DNA of 48,849 nt from the NCBI GenBank assembly GCA_023443765.1, contig JAEZTA010000052.1, forward strand, positions 1-48,849. The letters run 5' to 3'. A model generated the notes under the pieces. That model had not been told where the DNA came from. It made no database searches and saw only the letters and a list, made by a program, of their open reading frames with translations. Positions 41,061-48,849 of this stretch are shown here, in pieces. Position numbers and translations under genes: made by a program. This stretch comes from Bacteroidota bacterium. GTDB taxonomy: Bacteria; Bacteroidota; Bacteroidia; Bacteroidales; Rikenellaceae. How positions within the stretch are numbered: the stretch's first letter is position 1; the number at the start of each line of letters is the position of its first letter.

Positions 41061-42356
41061 ATGGAAATCCTGAAAATCTACAACAACCCCGAACGTGCGG
41101 AGTGGCCGGCCCTCACCGAACGCGTCACCCGCCAGGAGGAGGAGATCACGCGCCAGGTGGCCGAAATCCTCGCCGATGTAAAATCGGGCGGTGACCGCTC
41201 CCTGCGCGAAATCACCCGCCGCATCGAAGGGCGCGAACCCCGGACGTTCGAAGTGCCCGCCGAAACCCGCTCCGCCGCCGAAGCCCTCATCCCCGCCGCA
41301 CTCAAGGAGGCCCTCGCCACCGCGAAATCCAATATCGAAACCTTCCACCGCGCCCAACTCACCCCCGAGGTCGATTCCGAACCTATGCCGGGCGTACGGT
41401 GCGTGCAGCGCGCCCTGCCGATCAGCCGCGTGGGGCTCTACATCCCCGGCGGCAAGGCCCCGCTTTTCTCCACGGTGCTGATGCTGGCCGTCCCGGCGCG
41501 CGTCGCCGGCTGCAAGGAGGTGATCCTCTGCACCCCCGCCCGCCCCGACGGCACGATAGCACCCGAAATCCTCTATGCCGCCGACCTGTGCGGCGTCGAC
41601 CGCATCTTCGCCGTCGGCGGAGCGCAGGCCGTGGCCGCCATGGCCTACGGCACGGAGAGCATTCCGCGCGTCGACAAGATTTTCGGCCCGGGCAACCGCT
41701 ACGTCACCAAGGCCAAACAGCTCGTCGGCGCCAACGACGTGGCCGTCGATCTGCCTGCCGGCCCCTCGGAGGTGCTGGTGCTGGCCGACGACGAGGCGTC
41801 GCCCGCCTTCGCCGCCGCCGACCTGCTCTCGCAGGCCGAACACGGAGGCGACAGCCAGGCCGTGCTGGTCTGCCCGTCGGTCGAGTTCGCCCGCGACGCC
41901 CAGCGGGCCGTCGGCGAACAACTGCTCCAGCTGCGCCGCGGCGACACCATCCGCGAAGCGCTCCGCCAGAGCCGCATCGTCGTCCTCGACAGCCGCGAGA
42001 AGATGATCGACTTCGCCAACGCCTACGCCCCCGAACACCTGATCATCTCGATGCGCGACGCCTGGGCCGCCGCCGCACAGATCACCGCCGCCGGCAGCGT
42101 CTTCATCGGCCCCTGGTCGCCCGAAAGCGCCGGGGACTACGCCTCGGGGACCAACCACACGCTGCCCACAGGAGGCTGGGCACGGGCTTACAGCGGTGTG
42201 AACACCGATTCGTTCCTGCGCAAGATCACCTACCAGGAACTCTCCCGCGACGGACTCGCGCTTCTCTCTCCGACGATCATCGCCATGGCCGACGCCGAGG
42301 GCCTCGGAGCACACGCCGCCGCCGTGCGCGTCCGCATGAAAGGAGGTAACCTATGA
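41061..42356 (+). CDS. hisD: Histidinol dehydrogenase
   Basis: This 431-aa enzyme oxidises L-histidinol to L-histidine in two NAD+-dependent steps. Recognisable segments include the substrate/NAD region VGLYIPGGKAPLFSTVLML, IFGPGNRYVTKAKQLV, LPAGPSEVLVLADDEA, DLLSQAEHGGDSQAVLV (zinc ligands Gln/His), APEHLIISM (catalytic Glu/His) and GTNHTLPTGGWAR. The length equals that of typical HisD. It is 16 nt after hisG and overlaps hisC by 4 nt (ATGA). Confidence 0.98.
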   Translation: MEILKIYNNPERAEWPALTERVTRQEEEITRQVAEILADVKSGGDRSLREITRRIEGREPRTFEVPAETRSAAEALIPAALKEALATAKSNIETFHRAQLTPEVDSEPMPGVRCVQRALPISRVGLYIPGGKAPLFSTVLMLAVPARVAGCKEVILCTPARPDGTIAPEILYAADLCGVDRIFAVGGAQAVAAMAYGTESIPRVDKIFGPGNRYVTKAKQLVGANDVAVDLPAGPSEVLVLADDEASPAFAAADLLSQAEHGGDSQAVLVCPSVEFARDAQRAVGEQLLQLRRGDTIREALRQSRIVVLDSREKMIDFANAYAPEHLIISMRDAWAAAAQITAAGSVFIGPWSPESAGDYASGTNHTLPTGGWARAYSGVNTDSFLRKITYQELSRDGLALLSPTIIAMADAEGLGAHAAAVRVRMKGGNL

Positions 42357-43387
42357 GACCGCTCGACGAACTGGTCCGCCCCAACATCCGGGCGCTGAAA
42401 CCCTACTCCACGGCCCGCGACGAATACGCCGGCGGGGAGATTTCGACGTGGCTCGACGCCAACGAGAACCCCTACGACAACGGCGTCAACCGCTACCCCG
42501 ACCCGCACCAGAAGGCTCTCAAACAGCAGATCTCCGCCCTGAAAGGCGTCCCCGAAGCGCAAATTTTCATCGGCAACGGCAGCGACGAGGCCATCGACCT
42601 CGCCTACCGCATCTTCTGCCGCCCCGGCGTCGACAACGCCGTCTCGATCGCCCCGACCTACGGCATGTACCGCGTTGCAGCCGATGTCAACGATGTCGAG
42701 ATGCGCGAGGTCCCGCTCGGCGAAGACTTCGCACTCCCGGTCGATGCGCTGCTCGCCGCGGCCGACGAACACACCAAACTGCTGTGGCTCTGCTCCCCGA
42801 ACAACCCCACGGGCAACGCCTTCCCGGCGGACGAGATCGAGCGGCTCCTCCGCGAGTTTGACGGCATGGTCCTGCTCGACGAAGCTTATATCGACTTCTC
42901 CGACACCCCGGGATTCCTCGCCCGGCTCGCCGAATTCCCCAACCTGATCGTCCTGCAAACCCTCTCCAAGGCGTGGGGCATGGCGGGGCTCCGCCTCGGG
43001 CTGGCCTTCGCGTCGGAGCCCGTAGCAGCGCTCTTCGCCCGGGTAAAATACCCCTACAACATCAACTGCCTCGCGCAGCAGGCCGTCGCCGAACGGCTCT
43101 CCTGCGACATTGCGCCGCAGGTCGCCGAACTCTGCGCCGAGCGCAACGCCCTCACGTGGGCGCTGGCCGACTGCCCGGCGATCGTACAGGTCTACCCCTC
43201 CGACGCCAACTTCATTCTGGTCCGCACACCCGACCCCGACCGGCTCTACGACGCACTGATCTCGGCGGGTGTCATCGTCCGCAACCGCTCGCGCATTCCG
43301 GGTTGCGAAGGATGCCTGCGCATCACCGTCGGAACTCCTGAGGAAAACGCCCGGATGCTCGAAACCGTCAAAAATTTCCGTTTATGA
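42353..43387 (+). CDS. hisC: Histidinol-phosphate aminotransferase
   Basis: This 344-aa class I/II PLP-dependent aminotransferase converts imidazole acetol phosphate and glutamate to histidinol phosphate. It shows WLDANENPYDNGVNRYPDPH (typical HisC start), GNGSDEAIDLAYR, the LCSPNNPTGN motif, MVLLDEAYIDF, and the PLP-lysine segment TLSKAWGMAGLRLG. It closes with VRNRSRIPGCEGCLRITVGT, also typical. Four-nt overlaps with hisD and hisB indicate translational coupling. Confidence 0.97.
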   Translation: MRPLDELVRPNIRALKPYSTARDEYAGGEISTWLDANENPYDNGVNRYPDPHQKALKQQISALKGVPEAQIFIGNGSDEAIDLAYRIFCRPGVDNAVSIAPTYGMYRVAADVNDVEMREVPLGEDFALPVDALLAAADEHTKLLWLCSPNNPTGNAFPADEIERLLREFDGMVLLDEAYIDFSDTPGFLARLAEFPNLIVLQTLSKAWGMAGLRLGLAFASEPVAALFARVKYPYNINCLAQQAVAERLSCDIAPQVAELCAERNALTWALADCPAIVQVYPSDANFILVRTPDPDRLYDALISAGVIVRNRSRIPGCEGCLRITVGTPEENARMLETVKNFRL

Positions 43388-44511
43388 AAAAAGCCCTCTT
43401 CATCGACCGCGACGGCACGATCATCGCCGAGCCTGCCGACGAACAGATCGACAGCCTCGAAAAACTCGCCTTCATCCCCGGAGCCATCTCGGGCCTGAAA
43501 GCCCTCACGGGCCTCGGATTCGACCTCGTGCTGGCCACCAACCAGGACGGCCTCGGGACGGAGTCCTTCCCCGAAGACACCTTTTGGCCCGCCCACGAAA
43601 AGATGCTCGCGACGCTGCGCGGCGAGGGCGTTACGTTCGACGACCAACTGATCGACCGTACCTTCGAGCGCGACAACGCCCCCACGCGCAAACCCCGCAC
43701 GGGGATGTTCGGGGACTACCTCGGCGGTGCGTATGACCTTGCCGCAAGCTACGTCATCGGCGACCGCGTGACCGACATCCTGCTGGCCCGCAACCTCGGG
43801 GCGCGGGGCATCCTGCTGGCTCCCGCCGCCGAAGGGGCTCAAATGCTGGAAAAGGCCGGAGCCGCCGACGCCTGCGCACTGGTTACCGACTCGTGGGCCG
43901 AAATCGCCGAATTCATCCGCCGCGGCGAACGCCGGGTCGAAATCCGGCGCGAAACCCGCGAAACGCAGATCACCGTCCGCCTCGACCTCGACGGCCGCGG
44001 GGACTTCAACGACCAGATTTCCACCGGACTGCGGTTCCTCGACCACATGCTCTCGCAGATCGCCCACCACGGCGGCGTGTCGCTGGCCGTCGACGCCACG
44101 GGCGACCTCGACATCGACGAACACCACACCATGGAGGATGTGGCCATCACCTTGGGCGAGGCTATCGACCGCGCGCTGGGCTCCAAGGCCGGCATCGCCC
44201 GCTACGGCTTCGCCCTGCCGATGGACGACTGCCGGGCGCTGGTGCTCATCGACTTCGGGGGACGCATCGACTTCGAATGGGATGTCGAATTCGCCCGCGA
44301 ACGGGTCGGCGACGTTCCCACCGAGATGTTCCGCCACTTCTTCCACTCGCTCTGCTGCGCCGCCCGCTGCAACCTGCAGATCTCCGCCCGCGGCGAGAAC
44401 GACCACCACAAAGCCGAAGCCATCTTCAAAGCCTTCGCCCGCGCGCTGCGCATGGCCGTCGGCCGGCAGGGTTTCGGTTACGACATCCCCAGCAGCAAAG
44501 GAGTCCTATGA
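43384..44511 (+). CDS. hisB: Bifunctional histidinol-phosphatase / IGP dehydratase
   Basis: This 375-aa fusion has an N-terminal HAD phosphatase (about 1-165) with FIDRDGTI (nucleophile Asp and acid Asp), TNQDG and GDRVTDILLARNLG. The C-terminal imidazoleglycerol-phosphate dehydratase (about 180-375) has GLRFLDHMLSQIAHHGG, DEHHTMEDVAITLGEA and NDHHKAEAIFKAFARA, carrying the Mn-binding His/Glu sets. The phosphatase half lacks the Cys/His zinc cluster of E. coli HisB-N; at that place it reads RTFERDNAPTRKPRTG. It catalyses steps six and eight of the pathway. Four-nt overlaps are present on both sides. Confidence 0.96.
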   Translation: MKKALFIDRDGTIIAEPADEQIDSLEKLAFIPGAISGLKALTGLGFDLVLATNQDGLGTESFPEDTFWPAHEKMLATLRGEGVTFDDQLIDRTFERDNAPTRKPRTGMFGDYLGGAYDLAASYVIGDRVTDILLARNLGARGILLAPAAEGAQMLEKAGAADACALVTDSWAEIAEFIRRGERRVEIRRETRETQITVRLDLDGRGDFNDQISTGLRFLDHMLSQIAHHGGVSLAVDATGDLDIDEHHTMEDVAITLGEAIDRALGSKAGIARYGFALPMDDCRALVLIDFGGRIDFEWDVEFARERVGDVPTEMFRHFFHSLCCAARCNLQISARGENDHHKAEAIFKAFARALRMAVGRQGFGYDIPSSKGVL

Positions 44512-45104
44512 TAGCCGTCGTCGATTACGCCACGGGCAACCTGCGGTCGGTTGCCGACGCCCTGCGCCGCGCAGGAGCCGAATTCACGCTCACGGCCGAC
44601 CCCGCCGTCCTGCGCCGCGCCGACAAGGTGATCCTGCCGGGAGTCGGCGAAGCCTCTTCGGCCATGTCGAAACTCCGCGAGCGGGGCCTCGACACCGTGA
44701 TCCCCACCCTCACGCAACCCGTGCTGGGCATCTGCATCGGCATGCAACTGATGTGTCTTTCGAGTGCGGAGGGCGACGCCCGCTGCATGGGCATCTTCCC
44801 CGCCCGGGTCCTGCGGCTGCCCTCCGTCACCCCCGACGGCGCCCTGCTCAAAGTTCCCCACGTGGGCTGGGATACGATTTCGGACCTTCGCACTCCGCTG
44901 TTCCGCGACCTTGCCGAAGAGACCTATGTATATTACGTCCACTCCTTCGCCGCAGAACTCTGCGCCGCAACCGCCGCCACAACCGACTACGGCCGCCCGT
45001 TCAGCGCCGCGCTTGCCCGCGACAACTTCTTCGGCACGCAGTTCCACCCCGAAAAGAGCGGCGCGGCAGGGGCCCAGATTTTACGGAATTTCCTAAACCT
45101 TTGA
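44508..45104 (+). CDS. hisH: Imidazole glycerol phosphate synthase, glutaminase subunit
   Basis: The start is ATG 44508, overlapping the hisB stop by 4 nt. The 198-aa class I glutamine amidotransferase opens MIAVVDYATGNLRSV and has the nucleophile Cys in LGICIGMQLMCL. Its His-Glu of the triad is in GTQFHPEKSG, and the synthase-specific VPHVGWDTI segment (oxyanion strand) is present. It supplies ammonia to HisF, encoded two genes downstream. It is separated from hisA by 4 nt. Confidence 0.97.
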   Translation: MIAVVDYATGNLRSVADALRRAGAEFTLTADPAVLRRADKVILPGVGEASSAMSKLRERGLDTVIPTLTQPVLGICIGMQLMCLSSAEGDARCMGIFPARVLRLPSVTPDGALLKVPHVGWDTISDLRTPLFRDLAEETYVYYVHSFAAELCAATAATTDYGRPFSAALARDNFFGTQFHPEKSGAAGAQILRNFLNL

Positions 45105-45108
45105 CACC

Positions 45109-45837
45109 ATGATCGAAATCATACCCGCAACGGACATCATCGACGGCCAGTGTGTGCGCCTCACGCAGGGCGACTACGCCAGCCAGAAGACCTACTACCG
45201 CGACCCGCTCGAAGCGGCGCTCCGCTTCGAAGAGGCGGGCATCCGCCGCCTCCACATGGTCGACCTCGACGGCGCCAAGGCTTCCGAACCCCGCAACCTC
45301 GCGGTGCTGGAACGCATCGCCACGAAAACTTCGCTCGAAGTGCAGTACGGCGGCGGCATCAAGAGCCGCCAGGCGCTTTTCGACGTTTTCGCCGCCGGAG
45401 CCCGCCGGGCCATCTGCGGCAGCCTCGCCGTCCGCGAACCCGAGCGTTTCGCCGCATGGCTCACGGAATTCGGCCCCGAACGGCTGATCCTCGGCGCTGA
45501 CATCCGCGACGGCGCAGTGGCCATCCAGGGCTGGCTCGAAAGTTCGTCCCTCACGGCTCCCCAACTGATCGAACAATTTATCCCGCAGGGGCTCACGCAG
45601 GTTATCTGCACCGATATTTCACGTGACGGCATGCTGTGCGGCCCTTCGGCAGCCTTCTATGCCGACCTGCAGGGGCGTTTCCCGGCGGTCGAAATCACCG
45701 TCAGCGGCGGCATCTCGTCGATGGACGACATCGAAGAACTCGACCAGCAAGGCCTGCGAAGCGTCATTGTCGGCAAAGCCATCTACGAAGGACGCATCAC
45801 CCTCAAAGACCTCGAACAATGCTTGCGAAACGGATAA
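45109..45837 (+). CDS. hisA: ProFAR isomerase
   Basis: This 242-aa (beta/alpha)8 barrel opens the ribosyl ring of 5'-ProFAR by an Amadori rearrangement. It begins IEIIPATDIIDGQCVRLTQG with the catalytic Asp about residue 8, and has LGADIRDGAVAIQGW with the second Asp about residue 127. Phosphate-binding loops are VQYGGGIKS and VSGGISSMDDI. The product is the substrate of HisHF. The gene's last 19 nt overlap the hisF start, the largest overlap in the operon. Confidence 0.97.
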   Translation: MIEIIPATDIIDGQCVRLTQGDYASQKTYYRDPLEAALRFEEAGIRRLHMVDLDGAKASEPRNLAVLERIATKTSLEVQYGGGIKSRQALFDVFAAGARRAICGSLAVREPERFAAWLTEFGPERLILGADIRDGAVAIQGWLESSSLTAPQLIEQFIPQGLTQVICTDISRDGMLCGPSAAFYADLQGRFPAVEITVSGGISSMDDIEELDQQGLRSVIVGKAIYEGRITLKDLEQCLRNG

Positions 45838-46571
45838 TTCCCTGCCTCGACATCCGCGACGGCCAGACCGTCAAAGGCATCAACTTCGTGGGGCTGCGAC
45901 AGGTCGGCGACCCGGTGGAACTCGGAGCAAAATACGCTGCCGAAGGAGCCGACGAGTTGGTCTACCTCGACATCAGCGCTTCGGAGGAGGGCCGCCGGAC
46001 CTTCACCGAACTGGTCGCGCGCATCGCCGCGCGCATCGACATCCCGTTCACCGTCGGCGGGGGCATCTCGTCGGTCGACGATGCCGGGCGGCTGCTCGAT
46101 GCCGGAGCCGACAAAATCACGCTCAACAGCGCTGCCGTAGCGAATCCCGCGCTGATCGACGCCATCGCGGCCAAATACGGCTCGCAGTTCGTCGTGGCGG
46201 CGATCGACGCCCGGACGGTCGACGGCCGCTGGATCGTCACGACCCACGGCGGCAAACGCCCCACCGAGCGCGAACTCTTCGCCTGGGCCCGCGAGGCCAC
46301 CGACCGCGGCGCGGGCGAAATCCTCTTCACCTCGATGGATCACGACGGCACGAAGAACGGCTACCCGTGCGACACCTTTGCGCAGCTCGCCGAACTACCC
46401 GTCCCGATCATCGCCTCGGGCGGTGCGGGGACGGTGGACCACATCGCCGACGTGCTGACCCTCGGCCGCGCCGACGCGGCGCTGGCGGCCAGCATCTTCC
46501 ACTACAACGAGATTCCGATCCCCGTATTAAAGCAAGCCTTGAACGAACGCAATATAAACGTCAGATTATAA
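45819..46571 (+). CDS. hisF: Imidazole glycerol phosphate synthase, cyclase subunit
   Basis: The start ATG 45819 gives MLAKRIIPCLDIRDGQ, the canonical HisF N-terminus, and lies inside the end of hisA. The 250-aa barrel has catalytic Asp11 in PCLDIRDG and the second Asp in FVVAAIDART. Phosphate loops are FTVGGGISSVDD and ASGGAGTVDH, and ILFTSMDHDGTKNGY is family-specific. It uses ammonia from HisH to make imidazole glycerol phosphate and AICAR. It is 6 nt before hisIE. Confidence 0.97.
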   Translation: MLAKRIIPCLDIRDGQTVKGINFVGLRQVGDPVELGAKYAAEGADELVYLDISASEEGRRTFTELVARIAARIDIPFTVGGGISSVDDAGRLLDAGADKITLNSAAVANPALIDAIAAKYGSQFVVAAIDARTVDGRWIVTTHGGKRPTERELFAWAREATDRGAGEILFTSMDHDGTKNGYPCDTFAQLAELPVPIIASGGAGTVDHIADVLTLGRADAALAASIFHYNEIPIPVLKQALNERNINVRL

Positions 46572-46577
46572 ACCACT

Positions 46578-47198
46578 ATGAAAATCGAAGCAAAACCATT
46601 TTCGGCGCTCGACGCCGAAAAACTCCCCGGAGGGCTCGTTCCCGCCATCATCCAGGACGACCGCACCCTGCAGGTCCTCATGCTGGGCTACATGAACCGG
46701 GAGGCGTATGAAAAGAGCCTCGCCGAAGGCCGCGTCACCTTTTACAGCCGTTCGCGCCAGTGCCTCTGGACCAAGGGCGAGACCAGCGGCAACTTCCTCG
46801 ACATCGTGTCGGTAGCCGCCGACTGCGACAACGACACGCTGCTCATCCGCGCCATCCCCCATGGCCCGACCTGCCACACCGGGTCGAAAACCTGCTTCGG
46901 GGAGGCCACGCCCGAAAACGAAGGATTCATCCGCTACCTGCAGAGCGTCATCCAGGGCCGTCACGCCGGGATGCCCGAAGGCTCCTACACCACGAAACTC
47001 TTCAACCGCGGCGTCAACAAGATCGCGCAAAAGGTCGGCGAAGAAGCCGTGGAAACCGTCATCGAGGCCGTGGCCCAGAACCGCGAGGCGATGATCTACG
47101 AAGCCTCGGACCTCGTTTACCACCTGCTCGTGCTGCTGGAAGCCACCGGATGCTCGATCGCCGACCTCGAAACAGAGTTGGCCCGCAGGCACTCCTGA
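46578..47198 (+). CDS. hisIE: PR-AMP cyclohydrolase / PR-ATP pyrophosphatase
   Basis: This 206-aa fusion has the HisI domain (about 1-115) with MLGYMNREAYEKSL, FYSRSRQCLWTKGETSGN, VAADCDNDTLL (zinc/Mg-binding Cys/Asp) and GPTCHTGSKTCF (further Cys). The HisE domain (about 118-206) has YTTKLFNRGVNKIAQKVGEE and EASDLVYHLLVLLEATG, the MazG-like pyrophosphatase helices. It performs pathway steps two and three. It is the last gene of the eight-gene operon; an inverted repeat with a T-run follows at 47226-47290. Confidence 0.97.
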   Translation: MKIEAKPFSALDAEKLPGGLVPAIIQDDRTLQVLMLGYMNREAYEKSLAEGRVTFYSRSRQCLWTKGETSGNFLDIVSVAADCDNDTLLIRAIPHGPTCHTGSKTCFGEATPENEGFIRYLQSVIQGRHAGMPEGSYTTKLFNRGVNKIAQKVGEEAVETVIEAVAQNREAMIYEASDLVYHLLVLLEATGCSIADLETELARRHS

Positions 47199-47225
47199 CC
47201 CCTCCCGGAGGCGTTTCTACGCCTG

Positions 47226-47290
47226 AAATAAGCGTTTCGGACGAAAGAATGTAACAAATCGTTTGCATTTTTCATCCGAAGCGCTTATTT
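47226..47290. repeat. Long inverted repeat after hisIE, overlapping the next promoter
   Basis: AAATAAGCGTTTCGGA (47226-47241) and TCCGAAGCGCTTATTT (47275-47290) are complementary over 16 nt with a single G-T wobble, separated by 33 nt; TT follows. It could be a large terminator of the his operon. The right arm also covers the start of the sigma promoter -7 box, and the -33 box lies in the loop, so an operator role is equally possible. Confidence 0.7.
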
Positions 47291-47293
47291 TTG
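47262..47293 (+). promoter_or_regulatory. Promoter of the second ECF sigma gene
   Basis: TTTG (47262-47265), 20 nt and TATTTTTG (47286-47293) fit the Bacteroidota consensus. They lie 37 nt upstream of the sigma gene ATG at 47330. Confidence 0.75.
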
Positions 47294-47329
47294 TAGCGGA
47301 ACCCCGTATGCGTCAGCGGAAAAGTCCCC

Positions 47330-47848
47330 ATGAAAACTGTAATCACATCCGAATACGAAACGTTATTCCGCCAGCATTTCCGGTTGGCGACGCTTTATGC
47401 GGAACGCATCGTCGGCTCGGCCCACGAAGCCGAGGACATCGTGCAGGAGGTTTTCATCACGCTGCTCGATACCGACTTCAGCCAGATCCGCCAGAAGGAG
47501 AGCTACCTCTACCGCTGCGTGCGCAACGCAGCCCTCGACCACCTGCACACCCGCATGAAGAACCGCTTCTACGACATTAACTCCAAGGAGATGGTGCGCC
47601 TGGCTGCCGAGGAGAGCTCCCTGGCCGACGAACAAGCTCTGATCGAGCAGGTTGCAGGTCTTTACCAACGAATCGAAGCGCTCCCTGAACAGGGCCGCCG
47701 CATCTTCCGGATGATCTGCATCGAGCACAAGAGCTACGTCGAAACGGCCCGCCTGCTGTCGCTGTCGCTCCACACCGTAAAAACCCACATGTCGCGCTCG
47801 TTCAAAGCCCTTCGCAAAATGTCGATGTTCTTCTTCTCGCTCTTTTAG
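47330..47848 (+). CDS. ECF-type RNA polymerase sigma factor (second)
   Basis: This 172-aa sigma-70 family protein has region 2 at about 8-80 (FRQHFRLATLYAERIVGSAH, EAEDIVQEVFITLLD) and region 4 at about 110-165 (LYQRIEALPEQGRRIFRMIC, SYVETARLLSLSLHTVKTHM as HTH). It is shorter than the PUL2 sigma and has no homopolymer tract in the linker. Next downstream is a FecR-type anti-sigma gene, so this is another cell-surface signalling pair probably leading to a SusC/SusD locus outside the window. A hairpin (47977-48008) separates the two genes. Confidence 0.94.
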   Translation: MKTVITSEYETLFRQHFRLATLYAERIVGSAHEAEDIVQEVFITLLDTDFSQIRQKESYLYRCVRNAALDHLHTRMKNRFYDINSKEMVRLAAEESSLADEQALIEQVAGLYQRIEALPEQGRRIFRMICIEHKSYVETARLLSLSLHTVKTHMSRSFKALRKMSMFFFSLF

Positions 47849-47976
47849 CATCCAAATCCCCGAATAAATCCGGTTTTAATCCCGCGCAATTTATCCCGCA
47901 AAGCTGAAAGGAAGCAGATAAAATCCGGGCTTAACCTTACATTCTGTAACCACCCTACAAATTTTTCACAAAAAAA

Positions 47977-48008
47977 CGCCGGCATTGTATGTCCGGCGCG
48001 CTTTTTTT
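47977..48008 (+). terminator. Intrinsic terminator between second sigma and FecR genes
   Basis: CGCCGG (47977-47982) and CCGGCG (47993-47998) form a short GC stem. CG and then C-TTTTTTT follow, to 48008. Unlike the PUL2 case the T-run is on the operon strand, so the sigma transcript should end here in part. Confidence 0.82.
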
Positions 48009-48075
48009 CGGTCTATTCCATAGAAACCGATGGTTCCCGACCGACCAAACCGACCTAAAAAGTACAAAACACGAA

Positions 48076-48849
48076 ATGAGTTTCGAAAACCAGATCAAAG
48101 AGATCCTCAAAGCCCACCTCGAAGGGACAGCTACCGAAGAGGAGCTGGCAATCCTTCAGGAATGGCTCGACCGCTCGCCGCAGAACCGCGAACTGCTGGA
48201 ACTACTGGAGGAATCGGCAGAGAGCCTTCCGTTGCTGGGCCGCATCTACGGCTACGACGAGCGGCGCGTATGGAGCAATATCCGCAAAGCAGCCCGCAAA
48301 CGCCGGATGCAGGCTCTGGCCGGCACAGTCCGGAAATATGCGGCGGCGGCAGCAGCGTTGGCCCTGCTGGCCGGAGGCAGTTGGTGGGCGCTCGACCGCC
48401 GGGCCGGGCAGCTTGCGCAGCAGGCCTATATCGAGCACGTAACACCCGGAGTGCGGGGCGCCGTGCTGACCCTCTCGTCGGGAGAGAACGTAGCGCTCGA
48501 AGAGGGCGGCGAACGGATGCTGGTCGAGCAGGACGGTACGCGCATCGAGATCGGCGGTGAAGAGCTGGCCTACCACAAAGAGGAGGCCCAGGAAGAGATT
48601 GCGGTGACGAACACCGTCACCGTGCCGCGCGGCAAGGAGTTCTCGCTCCGTCTCTCGGACGGTACGCAGGTCTGGCTCAATTCGGAATCGAGCCTCGTCT
48701 TCCCGGTCCGCTTCGGCGACGGCCCGCGCGAAGTGACCATCACGGGCGAAGCCTACTTCGATGTGGCGCACGACGCGTCGCGGCAGTTCGTGGTACACGC
48801 CGACACGGTCGCCGTACGAGTCTATGGCACAGCATTCAACCTCTCGGCC
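48076..48849 (+). CDS. FecR-family anti-sigma factor, cut by the right edge
   Basis: The frame opens at ATG 48076 (MSFENQIKEILKAHLEG) and stays open for 258 codons to the window end with no stop. The cytoplasmic part (1-90) has EEELAILQEWLDRSPQNREL. One membrane helix is at about 92-110 (YAAAAAALALLAGGSWW). The periplasmic FecR domain contains VTVPRGKEFSLRLSDGTQVW, LNSESSLVFPVRF, VTITGEAYFDVAHD and VRVYGTAFNLSA, the last being the V-x-G-T-x-F-N hallmark. The C-terminal DUF4974-like part is missing only because of the edge. It is the partner of the sigma factor at 47330-47848. Confidence 0.93.
   Translation, partial: MSFENQIKEILKAHLEGTATEEELAILQEWLDRSPQNRELLELLEESAESLPLLGRIYGYDERRVWSNIRKAARKRRMQALAGTVRKYAAAAAALALLAGGSWWALDRRAGQLAQQAYIEHVTPGVRGAVLTLSSGENVALEEGGERMLVEQDGTRIEIGGEELAYHKEEAQEEIAVTNTVTVPRGKEFSLRLSDGTQVWLNSESSLVFPVRFGDGPREVTITGEAYFDVAHDASRQFVVHADTVAVRVYGTAFNLSA

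Noticed and set aside
41399..42349. Long Arg/Pro/His-rich frames overlapping hisD, and similar ones over hisB, hisA and hisF
   Set aside because: Out-of-frame reading of very GC-rich his genes; compositions are typical of frame shadows.
1..48849. CRISPR arrays or intact insertion sequences
   Set aside because: No regularly spaced direct repeats and no transposase-like coding region were seen by eye.

Overview
The window looks like a chromosomal segment of a gut Bacteroidota, most likely Rikenellaceae/Alistipes. Support: two SusC/SusD systems, ECF sigma/FecR pairs, Bacteroidota-type promoters (TTTG, about 19-20 nt, TAnnTTTG), no obvious Shine-Dalgarno dependence, zinc-independent L31, a FISUMP lipoprotein, and high GC for the phylum (highest in the his operon). 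The genus is an inference.

Layout. 1-360: tRNA-Tyr and tRNA-Thr on the minus strand with their promoter. 697-3723: a GNAT acetyltransferase, an AraC-type regulator with an FNR-like N-terminal cysteine pattern, a coiled-coil lipoprotein and rpmE2. 3924-8450: a tRNA with a CAT anticodon and an aberrant T-arm, then a truncated tyrosine recombinase and an AT-richer patch with a TonB receptor/DUF4249 pair and a probable gene fragment; this reads as the scar of an integrated element. 8495-14150: the L-rhamnose catabolic operon rhaB-rhaA-rhaT-rhaD, divergent from an AraC activator (RhaR-like). 14191-26630: immediately downstream of that activator, a polysaccharide utilization locus (PUL1): SusC, SusD, two tandem GH99/WbsX-like proteins, a GH127-like (DUF1680) enzyme, an SGNH esterase-like lipoprotein, an InlB-repeat/leucine-rich lipoprotein and a GH63/MGH1-like enzyme. 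26671-26832: remnant of an esterase gene.

26966-36788 (all minus): PUL2, read as ECF sigma, FecR anti-sigma, STN-bearing SusC, SusD, a beta-propeller-like lipoprotein, a FISUMP lipoprotein and a secreted TIM-barrel isomerase/lyase-like protein. It has no recognisable glycoside hydrolase, and a 9-C tract lies inside the sigma gene. 36974-39190: an XRE-cupin regulator with an AMP-forming acyl-CoA ligase. 39426-39947: a nucleoside 2-deoxyribosyltransferase-like protein with a lipoprotein signal.

39965-47198: a complete histidine operon hisG-D-C-B-H-A-F-IE. In front of it is a well-formed attenuator: strong promoter, a 17-codon leader peptide with seven His codons, an antiterminator that uses the leader stop codon region, and an intrinsic terminator. 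47262-48849: a second ECF sigma and FecR anti-sigma; the latter runs off the right edge, so a third Sus-type locus probably lies beyond.

How the parts fit. PUL1 would capture and cut an external glycan, and its adjacency to rhaR and the rha operon suggests that the glycan releases L-rhamnose, although no known rhamnosidase family is visible here. PUL2 has the layout of trans-envelope signalling (STN-SusC, FecR, ECF sigma). The most striking single item is the his attenuator.
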